NCBI GenBank assembly: GCA_002705485.1
Contig: PAGT01000016.1
Location: 48,129-54,387, forward strand
Direction of reading: 5' to 3'
Length of the DNA: 6,259 nucleotides
Source of the DNA: Flavobacteriales bacterium
GTDB lineage: Bacteria; Bacteroidota; Bacteroidia; Flavobacteriales; Flavobacteriaceae
Shown here: positions 1 through 6,085 of the stretch, in pieces
Position numbering within the stretch: the stretch's first letter is position 1
How the letters are laid out: each line of letters starts with the position of its first letter
Program-made: the position numbers and the translations under genes
Notes under the pieces: generated by a model
What the model saw: the letters and a program-made list of their open reading frames with translations, nothing else
Told to the model about the DNA's origin: nothing
Databases searched by the model: none

Positions 1-505
1 AAATTACATTATTGAACTTTAAACCAGCAAAAATTACAGCCAAAAAAGTTGAAATTGCAAGTAAGACTATAACAAACTTCATCATTTTATCAAGTACTTT
101 ATATTTGCCAATTAATAAAATAATTAAGCATAATAATATTAATAATGTTGCCCAAATTACAATGTCAGATGTCATTCCAAAAAGCTCAATTGCAAGACCA
201 GCAGTAACAATTGTAACTGCGGATTGAATTGTAAACATAGTTACTACACTTAATAATAAGTATGTGATTAATACAGGTTTACCTAGTTTATAATATCCAT
301 CTAATAAACTCTCACCAGTTGCAACTGCATATTTTGGCCCATATAGAAAAAAAGGATATTTAAATATATTGGTTAATATTAAAGCCCAAATTAAACCAAA
401 TCCAAAGTCAGCACCAGCCCTAGTTGATTGAACTAGGTGAGAAACTCCAATAGCTGCTCCAGCAAATAAGAGTCCTGGACCAAATTTTCTTAATGAAAAA
501 TTCAA
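1..505 (-). CDS. NRAMP-family (MntH-like) divalent metal transporter, N-terminal part
   Basis: An open frame runs from a TTG at 505-503 off the left edge, giving 168 residues. The opening residues FGPGLLFAGAAIGVSHLVQ, then RAGADFG, KYPFF and ATGESLLDGY, match the first helices of a divergent NRAMP (COG1914) branch that I associate with Bacteroidota. NRAMP proteins import Mn2+ or Fe2+ across the inner membrane with protons. At least four hydrophobic helices are visible (about residues 9-25, 36-54, 78-104, 114-132, and another from 143). The canonical first-helix DPGN metal-binding motif is not present; GVSH (20-23) lies where it would be expected, so the substrate is uncertain. An in-frame TAA at 514-512 leaves TTG as the only reasonable start, and this TTG overlaps the TGA of the sigma factor gene (TTGA), suggesting translational coupling. 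The C-terminal part, including the helix 6 metal site, lies outside the window. Confidence 0.85.
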   Translation of the reverse strand, partial: MNFSLRKFGPGLLFAGAAIGVSHLVQSTRAGADFGFGLIWALILTNIFKYPFFLYGPKYAVATGESLLDGYYKLGKPVLITYLLLSVVTMFTIQSAVTIVTAGLAIELFGMTSDIVIWATLLILLCLIILLIGKYKVLDKMMKFVIVLLAISTFLAVIFAGLKFNNVI

Positions 506-1050
506 GGTTCTTTAATTATTTCTGCTAATATTTTTTTTGCTCTGAGAACCCTAATCTTAATGTTACTAATTGGTTGATTTAATTTTTTGGCGATTTCCTT
601 ATGTGTTAGATCATTAAAATATTTCAACTCAATTGTTTTTCTGTATAGAGGTTTTAACAATTTAATTTTACTTTTTACATTGATAAGTTTTTGCTCGTTT
701 ATTAAATTATCCTCCGGACTAGGTGAGCTCTCAATAATATCTTTTTGGTTATCTAATTTTAATAAATTAAAACGATTTTTATTTTTTCTTATTTTATCTA
801 TGTGAATATTTTTTGAAATAGTTATTAACCATGTTTTAAATGAATATTTATTATCGTATGTATCTATTTTTTCAAACGCTTTTGCAAAACTCTCAATAGC
901 TATGTCTTCAGCATTAATTTCATTTTGTGTTCTTTTTAACTGAAAATTATAGACATCGTCCCAGAAAGTTTCTAATAAATAACTATATGCGTTTTGGTCA
1001 TTTTTTTTTGCTAGACTAATTTGATCCTGAATATTTTGAATTTCAGCCAA
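502..1050 (-). CDS. RNA polymerase sigma-70 family factor (ECF-like)
   Basis: This 182-residue protein has the two-domain layout of ECF sigma factors and would direct RNA polymerase to a specific promoter set. Region 2 spans about residues 20-90, including the core-binding part (AEDIAIESFAKAFEKI, 48-62) and the -10-recognition helix (TWLITISKNIHIDKIRK, 73-89). A linker with SSPSPEDNL follows, then region 4 at about 122-176 with the helix-turn-helix THKEIAKKLNQPISNIKIRV (149-168). The start is TTG: an in-frame TGA lies two codons upstream and the protein contains no internal Met, so no ATG start is possible. It starts 3 bp after the stop of the Cys-rich membrane protein gene and overlaps the transporter start. 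No anti-sigma gene is visible next to it, so its control is unknown; the neighbouring membrane proteins are only candidates. The target regulon cannot be inferred. Confidence 0.9.
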   Translation of the reverse strand: MAEIQNIQDQISLAKKNDQNAYSYLLETFWDDVYNFQLKRTQNEINAEDIAIESFAKAFEKIDTYDNKYSFKTWLITISKNIHIDKIRKNKNRFNLLKLDNQKDIIESSPSPEDNLINEQKLINVKSKIKLLKPLYRKTIELKYFNDLTHKEIAKKLNQPISNIKIRVLRAKKILAEIIKEP

Positions 1051-1053
1051 TTT

Positions 1054-1257
1054 TCAGTTCAAATTTAGTTTTGATTCTTTACACTCCTTTTCCTCAGGTA
1101 ACTTTCCACATATCCCACATGGTTCAGAGTTTTTACTTAAAAAAGGACTGGCACTGGCACATGTTCCAGAAAACTTACCATTTTTTTTTAAAATAACTTT
1201 AATAGAAATGGCAATGATTGATAATGACAATAAAATAAGAGTGACTACAAATAACAA
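1054..1257 (-). CDS. small Cys-rich single-span membrane protein, NqrM/DUF539-like
   Basis: This 67-residue protein has one N-terminal membrane helix (about residues 2-22), a short basic stretch (K20 to K28), then a tail with four cysteines: C33, C47, C50 and C59, in GTCAS, PCGICGK and KECK. The layout matches a small conserved Bacteroidota family usually labelled 'membrane or secreted protein'. It also resembles NqrM (DUF539), which helps mature the iron site of the Na+-pumping NADH:quinone oxidoreductase and has a helix followed by four cysteines. The likeness to NqrM is my inference; no nqr genes are visible here. The cysteines suggest metal or Fe-S handling or redox chemistry. The start is TTG, 1 bp after the murB stop (TAAATTG); no in-frame ATG exists between the upstream stop at 1290-1288 and the end. 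Its own TGA is in the same frame as the sigma gene that follows. Confidence 0.75.
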   Translation of the reverse strand: MLFVVTLILLSLSIIAISIKVILKKNGKFSGTCASASPFLSKNSEPCGICGKLPEEKECKESKLNLN

Positions 1258-1258
1258 T

Positions 1259-2275
1259 TTACTGGTATATAATGTTAACTTCTTCTTTTAGCAATATATT
1301 AAAATTTCTTAAAACAGTGTTCTTAATTTCTTTAGAAAAGTTGTAAATTTCTTGCCCACTTGCTCTTCCATTATTTATAATTATTAAAGCATGTTTTTCA
1401 TAGGTCCCAGTATTTCCTTTTTTAATACCTTTTAATCCAGATTTTTCAATCAACCATGCAGCAGGGACCTTAATTTTATTTTCTGAAATCAAATAACTTG
1501 GTACAGTCTTATATAATTTTTTTAATTGTTCAAATTGATCAAAGCCTATAATTGGGTTTTGAAAAAAACTTCCACAGTTACCAATCTTAGAGGGGTCTGG
1601 AAGTTTATTTCTTCTAATTTCTATTACATATTTCGATATATCTTGAATTGTAGGGTTTTTTACTCCATTTTCAACTAAGATTTTTTTAAGTGGCTCATAT
1701 GAGTATTTAATTTTGTGATTTTTCTTAGTTAATTTAAAATTAACATAGCAAATGACGTATTTCCCCTTAAATCTTTCTTTAAATATTGAACTTCTATAGG
1801 AAAACTTACAATCAGAGTTACTAAATTCATTTTCACTTAAATCTGATAATGAAATTGTCTCACAATATTCAAGTGAATTTTTTATTTCCACACCATAAGC
1901 CCCTATATTTTGAACTGGGGCGCTTCCAACACTTCCAGGAATCAAACTTAAATTTTCAAGTCCTCCAAAATCATTTGAAATAGCCCAATTAACTAAATCT
2001 GTCCATTTTTCGCCTCCTCCAACTCTCACAGTGATAAAATCATCATCTTCCTCAGTTATCTTGATTTCTTTAATATCAATCTTGATTATAGTCCTTTTAA
2101 TATCATTTTTGAATAATATGTTAGTTCCTTCCCCAAGAATAATTGGAATTTCTTTACAGCTTCTTATTGCTTGTTTTAATTCTTTTTTTGAATTAATTGA
2201 AATAAATTTTTTTGAAATTACATCTATGCCAAAGCTGTTATAATTTTTAAGGGAGGTTTGAATTTTATTTTGCAA
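1259..2275 (-). CDS. murB: UDP-N-acetylenolpyruvoylglucosamine reductase (MurB, type I)
   Basis: MurB reduces UDP-GlcNAc-enolpyruvate to UDP-MurNAc with NADPH and FAD in the cytoplasm, the second committed step of peptidoglycan synthesis. At 338 residues it has type I length. It opens with SLKNYNSFGID; the FAD-binding part shows ILGEGTNILF (46-55) and LSLIPGSVGSAPVQNIGAYG (109-128). The expected catalytic residues are present: R161 in SYRSSIFKE, the proton-donor S236 in GNCGSFFQNP, and E332 in KEEVNII. SYRSSIFK and the long middle segment place it with the E. coli-like type. The start is TTG at 2275-2273, 15 bp after the upstream DUF1573 stop, which is in the same frame; the protein has no internal Met, so ATG is excluded. 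It is followed after 1 bp by the Cys-rich membrane protein gene, consistent with one transcript. Confidence 0.96.
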   Translation of the reverse strand: MQNKIQTSLKNYNSFGIDVISKKFISINSKKELKQAIRSCKEIPIILGEGTNILFKNDIKRTIIKIDIKEIKITEEDDDFITVRVGGGEKWTDLVNWAISNDFGGLENLSLIPGSVGSAPVQNIGAYGVEIKNSLEYCETISLSDLSENEFSNSDCKFSYRSSIFKERFKGKYVICYVNFKLTKKNHKIKYSYEPLKKILVENGVKNPTIQDISKYVIEIRRNKLPDPSKIGNCGSFFQNPIIGFDQFEQLKKLYKTVPSYLISENKIKVPAAWLIEKSGLKGIKKGNTGTYEKHALIIINNGRASGQEIYNFSKEIKNTVLRNFNILLKEEVNIIYQ

Positions 2276-2290
2276 TTTGATACTAAAGAG

Positions 2291-2716
2291 TTATTTTTCT
2301 TTTGGATTTTCAATTGGATTCCCATTCTCATCCAATTCAAGTTCAGGAAGTATTTCCCCTTTAATTCTTAAAATTATATTCGAGTTCACGGCATTTGAAT
2401 TAACAGTTATTGCCTTTTGAAACGCCCCTGTTCTTTTTGTGTCATACTCAACATCAATCGAGCCAGATTCGCCGGGTAGTATGGGTTTTTCTGGTTTTTT
2501 TGGAATTGTACATCCACAAGATGAATATATCCTGTTAAAAATTAGTGGGGCAGTTCCAGTGTTTTTAAAATTAAATGTCCTTTTTCCATCGACACCATGA
2601 TCAATTATTCCATAATCGATCAATATTTTTTCAAAAGTAACTTCAGCAACTTTTTCTTGGGATTCAAGAGAAAGTGTGAATAAAATCATTAATGTGAATA
2701 AAACACAATTTTTCAT
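2291..2716 (-). CDS. secreted DUF1573 domain protein
   Basis: This 141-residue protein has an N-terminal signal sequence (MKNC then a hydrophobic stretch to about L17, with likely cleavage near S19/Q20), so it is probably exported to the periplasm or cell surface. The rest is one DUF1573 domain, an immunoglobulin-like beta-sandwich common in Bacteroidota: FEKILIDYGIIDHG (28-41), RTFNFKNTGTAPLIF (46-60), the hallmark SSCGCT (65-70, with C67 and C69), and LPGESGSIDVEYDT (80-93). The last 20 residues form an acidic, Pro/Asn-rich tail. Function is not established for the family. This is the only gene in the window with an ATG start, and it is the first gene of the leftward train, 108 bp from the divergently transcribed valS. 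A promoter-like element lies just upstream at 2733-2763. Confidence 0.9.
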   Translation of the reverse strand: MKNCVLFTLMILFTLSLESQEKVAEVTFEKILIDYGIIDHGVDGKRTFNFKNTGTAPLIFNRIYSSCGCTIPKKPEKPILPGESGSIDVEYDTKRTGAFQKAITVNSNAVNSNIILRIKGEILPELELDENGNPIENPKEK

Positions 2717-2732
2717 AAAGATAATTTTTCAC

Positions 2733-2763
2733 TAAAACTATGATTTTTTAAACATATTACAAA
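2733..2763 (-). promoter_or_regulatory. candidate Bacteroidota-type promoter for the DUF1573-murB operon
   Basis: Reading leftward there is TTTG (2763-2760), a 19-bp spacer, then TAGTTTTA (2740-2733). This matches the Bacteroidota sigma-A pattern TTTG-N19-TAnnTTTG with a single mismatch at the last position. Transcription would begin near 2726, giving a leader of about 10 nt before the ATG. AT-rich DNA produces such matches by chance; the spacing and location in the only intergenic gap of the train are the main support. Confidence 0.5.
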
Positions 2764-2776
2764 AAAACACATTACC

Positions 2777-2807
2777 TTTTAAATTGTTATATAGTTGAGT
2801 ATTTTTG
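2777..2807 (+). promoter_or_regulatory. candidate promoter for valS
   Basis: TATTTTTG at 2800-2807 is a perfect TAnnTTTG -7 element. Nineteen bases upstream is TTTT (2777-2780), one mismatch from the TTTG -33 element. Transcription would start near 2813, leaving a leader of about a dozen bases before the GTG start at 2825. There is no room for a long leader-type regulator such as a T-box. The -33 match is weak, so confidence is moderate. Confidence 0.4.
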
Positions 2808-2816
2808 TGACTATAT
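2789..2816. repeat. 7-bp inverted repeat flanking the valS -7 element
   Basis: ATATAGT (2789-2795) and its exact reverse complement ACTATAT (2810-2816) are separated by 14 bp, with arm centres 21 bp apart, about two helical turns. The candidate valS -7 box (2800-2807) lies within the spacer. The geometry would suit a dimeric DNA-binding protein, but a 7-bp AT-rich dyad can arise by chance. Confidence 0.3.
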
Positions 2817-2824
2817 TTTGTTAA

Positions 2825-5434
2825 GTGGAGGTAGAAAAATATTTTGATGCAAAAAAAATTGAGTCCAAGTGGTACAACTATTGGATGACAAATAAATTTT
2901 TCTTTTCAAAGCCTAATGAAAAAAAGCCCTTCACAATTGTAATACCTCCACCAAATGTTACAGGAATTTTACATATGGGTCACATGCTAAACAACACCAT
3001 TCAGGATATTTTAATCAGAAAAGCAAGGCTAGATGGATTTAATGCATGTTGGGTCCCAGGTACTGATCATGCATCAATTGCCACTGAAGCAAAAGTAGTA
3101 AACAAACTTAAAGAGAAAGGTATTAAGAAAGATGATTTAACAAGAGAACAGTTTTTAGAGCATTCTTGGGACTGGACTGAAAAACATGGTGGTTTAATTT
3201 TAAAACAATTAAAAAAATTGGGTTGTTCATGTGATTGGAATCGAACAAAATTTACGCTAGATAAAGATATGTCTGAATCTGTAATTAAAGTTTTTATTGA
3301 GTTGCATAAAAAAGGATTAATTTATAGGGGACATAGAATGGTTAATTGGGATCCAGAAGCACGAACTACTTTATCAAATGAAGAGGTCATTTTTGATGAA
3401 GTTGAAACGAAAATATTTTACATTTCCTACAAGATTTTAAATTCTAGTGAAGAAATACAAGTTGCCACAACCAGACCTGAGACTATTTTTGGTGATACAG
3501 CTATTGCGTTTAATCCAGATGACAAAAGGTATCTAAAATTCCTTGGAAAAAAAGCTATAATACCTATTCTAAATAAAGAAATACCAATTATAATGGACTC
3601 ACAGGTAGATTTAGAGTTTGGTACAGGATGTTTAAAAATTACCCCTGCTCACAGTGAAAATGATAAATTAATTGGAGAAAGGCATAAATTGGAAATCGTA
3701 GATATTTTAAATGATGATGGATCTCTGAACGAACTTAACTTGCAATATTCGGGATTGGACAGATTTGATGCACGAAATAAAATTGTAAAGGAACTTAGCT
3801 CAATTGGTGCACTAAAAAAAAGTGAGCCATATACTACAAAAATTGGTAAATCTGAGAGGACAAATTGTATTATTGAACCAAGACTTTCAAAGCAATGGTT
3901 TTTAAAAATGAAAAAAATCTCAGAACCTGCTTTAAGTTCAGTAATGAATGATGAAATCAAATTTTTTCCGAAGAAGTTTAAAAATACATTTAGGAATTGG
4001 ATGGAAAACATCCGGGACTGGAATATTTCAAGACAACTATGGTGGGGACATAGGTTACCAGTCTATTATTATGGTCCAGAAAAAGATAATTACATCGTAG
4101 CCGAAAATATTGATAATGCTTTGGAACTAGTCAACCAAAAAAAAGGTTATGAATTGTTGAAAAAAGAAGATCTTGTTCAGGATAATGATGTTTTAGACAC
4201 CTGGTTTTCCTCTTGGTTATGGCCAATAAGTGTTTTTGATGGAATAAGAAACCCAAAAAATAAGGATTTTAATTATTACTATCCAACAAATGATTTAGTT
4301 ACTGGACCCGATATTTTATTTTTTTGGGTAGCAAGAATGATAATTTCTGGGCATGAGTTCAAAAAGTCTATTCCATTTAATTCTGTATATTTTACAGGCT
4401 TAGTCAGAGATAAGTTGGGAAGAAAAATGTCTAAGCAACTTGGAAATTCTCCAGATGCTTTGAAGCTTATTGATAAATTCGGTGCTGATAGTGTTCGTGT
4501 CGGATTATTATTTAGCGCACCTGCAGGGAATGATTTATTGTTTGATGAATCCTTATGTCAACAAGGTAAAAACTTTTCAAATAAAATATGGAATTCTTTA
4601 AGACTACTTAAATCATGGAAAGTTTCTGAAAAATTGAAGGAATGTGAATCTTCTGCCATTGCTTCTAAATGGTTTGATTCAAAATTTAATTTAAAACTTA
4701 TTGAAATCGAAGATCATTTTAAAAAGTACAGAATATCCGATGCCCTAATTACCATCTACAAGTTGATTTGGGAAGACTATTGTTCTTGGTATTTAGAAAT
4801 GGTTAAACCTAACTATTCAGAACAAATAGATTATGTAACTTTCAATAATACATTACAATATTTTAAAAAATGTCTAAAAATTTTACATCCGTTCATGCCG
4901 TTTCTGACAGAGGAAATATGGAGTTTAATAAAAGAAAAAAAAGATTCTCCTCTTATAGTTAGTAATTGGCCCGAAACCAAACCTTTTGATATTAAGTGTC
5001 TTGATAATTTCAAACATATCAAGAAAGTAATAACAAATATTAGAAAGTTTAGAAATGAGAATAGTTACTCTTTTAGTAAAAAATTAGAGATCGTCACCAA
5101 ATCGAATTTTAACAATAAATTTTCAGGTATAGTTTTAAAACTTACTAATACACATGTTGAAAGTAAAAAAAATAAAACGCCCAATAATAAGAATTCAATT
5201 ATCGTTGACAGTAAAGAATATTTTGTTTTAAATTCTTTTGAAAGTAAAGATGACAAAACAAAAATTCGTCAAGAATTAGATTATAATATTGGTTTTTTGA
5301 AGTCTATACAAGCTAAACTGAATAATAAAAAATTTATTTCTAATGCCCCTCAAAACGTTGTTATTAATGAACAGAAAAAAGAAAAGGACACATTGGAAAA
5401 AATTAGAATTTTAGAAAGTAAATTATCTGAATAA
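2825..5434 (+). CDS. valS: valyl-tRNA synthetase
   Basis: This cytoplasmic class I enzyme charges tRNA-Val with valine and edits mischarged threonine. At 869 residues it is full length. The Rossmann fold carries the HIGH-type motif HMGH (50-53) after PPPNVTGIL, and WVPGTDHA around D81/H82. The CP1 editing domain has TTRPET (215-220) and GTGCLKITPAH (266-276). PRLSKQWF and DTWFSSWLWP follow, then the second signature KMSKQ (534-538, often KMSKS). An anticodon-binding helical domain includes HPFMPFLTEEIW, and a C-terminal coiled coil covers about the last 60 residues. The start is GTG at 2825, immediately after an in-frame TAA (2822-2824); the next in-frame ATG is codon 21, beyond the conserved KIESKWYNYW. 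Within the editing site, S277 replaces an Asp common in other ValRS, while D280 is kept. The gene converges on psd with 3 bp between. Confidence 0.98.
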   Translation: MEVEKYFDAKKIESKWYNYWMTNKFFFSKPNEKKPFTIVIPPPNVTGILHMGHMLNNTIQDILIRKARLDGFNACWVPGTDHASIATEAKVVNKLKEKGIKKDDLTREQFLEHSWDWTEKHGGLILKQLKKLGCSCDWNRTKFTLDKDMSESVIKVFIELHKKGLIYRGHRMVNWDPEARTTLSNEEVIFDEVETKIFYISYKILNSSEEIQVATTRPETIFGDTAIAFNPDDKRYLKFLGKKAIIPILNKEIPIIMDSQVDLEFGTGCLKITPAHSENDKLIGERHKLEIVDILNDDGSLNELNLQYSGLDRFDARNKIVKELSSIGALKKSEPYTTKIGKSERTNCIIEPRLSKQWFLKMKKISEPALSSVMNDEIKFFPKKFKNTFRNWMENIRDWNISRQLWWGHRLPVYYYGPEKDNYIVAENIDNALELVNQKKGYELLKKEDLVQDNDVLDTWFSSWLWPISVFDGIRNPKNKDFNYYYPTNDLVTGPDILFFWVARMIISGHEFKKSIPFNSVYFTGLVRDKLGRKMSKQLGNSPDALKLIDKFGADSVRVGLLFSAPAGNDLLFDESLCQQGKNFSNKIWNSLRLLKSWKVSEKLKECESSAIASKWFDSKFNLKLIEIEDHFKKYRISDALITIYKLIWEDYCSWYLEMVKPNYSEQIDYVTFNNTLQYFKKCLKILHPFMPFLTEEIWSLIKEKKDSPLIVSNWPETKPFDIKCLDNFKHIKKVITNIRKFRNENSYSFSKKLEIVTKSNFNNKFSGIVLKLTNTHVESKKNKTPNNKNSIIVDSKEYFVLNSFESKDDKTKIRQELDYNIGFLKSIQAKLNNKKFISNAPQNVVINEQKKEKDTLEKIRILESKLSE

Positions 5435-5447
5435 AATTTACTTTTTT
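5413..5447 (+). terminator. hairpin terminator formed from the ends of valS and psd
   Basis: AAAGTAAATT (5415-5424) and AATTTACTTT (5435-5444) are a perfect 10-bp inverted repeat around a 10-base loop. In RNA the stem can extend by a G-U pair (5414/5445) and an A-U pair (5413/5446). On the plus strand the 3' arm runs into a T tract (5442-5447), as expected for an intrinsic terminator of valS. The left arm is inside valS and the right arm inside the psd coding end. It has only one G-C pair, so it is weak; the minus side lacks a clean T tract, so termination of psd here is less certain. Confidence 0.5.
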
Positions 5448-6085
5448 GCAATTACATCAACACCCCCTTTTATCTTGTCACCAACATTAACTAGTACTTT
5501 GGTGTCTAAGGGCAGAAATAAGTCAACTCTAGATCCAAATTTAATAAACCCTGAGTCACTTCCTTGAACTACATCTAATCCTATTTTGGAATAATTCACA
5601 ATTCTTCTAGCCAATGCCCCTGCTATTTGTCTAAACATTATATCTCCGAATGTTTCATTATTCACAACTACTGTTGTTCTTTCATTTAACTCAGAAGATT
5701 TAGGGAGCCAAGCAACTAGGTATTTCCCAGGATGATATTTTGAAAATTTCACAATACCACTGATTGGGTGTCTGGTAACATGAACGTTTAGAGGAGACAT
5801 AAAAACCGAGACTTGAATACGTTCGTCTTTAAAATACTCTTTTTCAAAAACTTTTTTTACAATTACAACTTTTCCATCTACACAGGAAATTACTTTACTG
5901 TCATCTGGCTTAGTGTTTCGTTTTGGATTTCTAAAGAATTGTAGTATTAAAAGAAATTCAATTAACACAATAATTTGCAAACTATTTCTAATATAGAAAC
6001 TTGATACTTGTTCAGAAAAAATTACGATTATCGAAGTTAAAAAAAACGATATTAAAATTATTTTATGACCCTCTTTATGAAACAA
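5438..6085 (-). CDS. psd: phosphatidylserine decarboxylase proenzyme
   Basis: This enzyme decarboxylates phosphatidylserine to phosphatidylethanolamine at the inner membrane. At 215 residues it belongs to the short Psd class. Two hydrophobic segments (about residues 8-24 and 34-50) anchor the N-terminus, followed by FFRNPKR. The catalytic part includes the Asp in CVDGKV (D70), the His-containing MSPLNVHVTRHPISG (H102 and H106), and the self-cleavage site FGSRVD, where cleavage between G184 and S185 would make the beta chain and an alpha chain with an N-terminal pyruvoyl group. The start is TTG at 6085, giving MFHKEGHKI, the opening I expect for Bacteroidota Psd; the first internal Met is residue 96, far too late. 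It overlaps the end of cdsA by 11 bp, indicating coupling and shared transcription, and cdsA supplies CDP-diacylglycerol for phosphatidylserine synthesis. Confidence 0.95.
   Translation of the reverse strand: MFHKEGHKIILISFFLTSIIVIFSEQVSSFYIRNSLQIIVLIEFLLILQFFRNPKRNTKPDDSKVISCVDGKVVIVKKVFEKEYFKDERIQVSVFMSPLNVHVTRHPISGIVKFSKYHPGKYLVAWLPKSSELNERTTVVVNNETFGDIMFRQIAGALARRIVNYSKIGLDVVQGSDSGFIKFGSRVDLFLPLDTKVLVNVGDKIKGGVDVIAKK

Noticed and set aside
12..227. Plus-strand open frame of 71 codons near the left edge.
   Set aside because: It is antisense to the clearly recognisable NRAMP-like transporter on the minus strand.
587..805. Plus-strand open frame of 72 codons with hydrophobic content.
   Set aside because: It is antisense to sigma region 4 and the linker; the hydrophobicity comes from reading Lys-rich codons in reverse.
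1060..1067. Perfect TAnnTTTG match (TAAATTTG, minus strand) just upstream of the sigma factor start, a possible internal promoter.
   Set aside because: No TTTG or TTG is found 17-23 bp upstream, it lies inside the preceding gene, and such 8-mers are expected several times by chance in DNA this AT-rich.
2031..2243. Plus-strand open frame of 70 codons, hydrophobic and Ile/Ser-rich.
   Set aside because: It is antisense to the conserved N-terminal part of murB.
2717..2824. Possible T-box or other leader regulator for valS.
   Set aside because: The whole gap is 108 bp, the predicted leader is about a dozen bases, no specifier or antiterminator structure is seen, and T-boxes are not expected in this phylum.
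2827..2831. GGAGG, a perfect Shine-Dalgarno core, at the start of valS.
   Set aside because: It lies within the first codons of valS (GTG GAG GTA), the ATG downstream at 2847 is out of frame, and Bacteroidota generally do not rely on Shine-Dalgarno pairing.
3649..4011. Open frame of 120 codons antisense to valS.
   Set aside because: It lies wholly inside the conserved valS coding region, shows no family features, and its residue make-up is that of a reverse-strand shadow.
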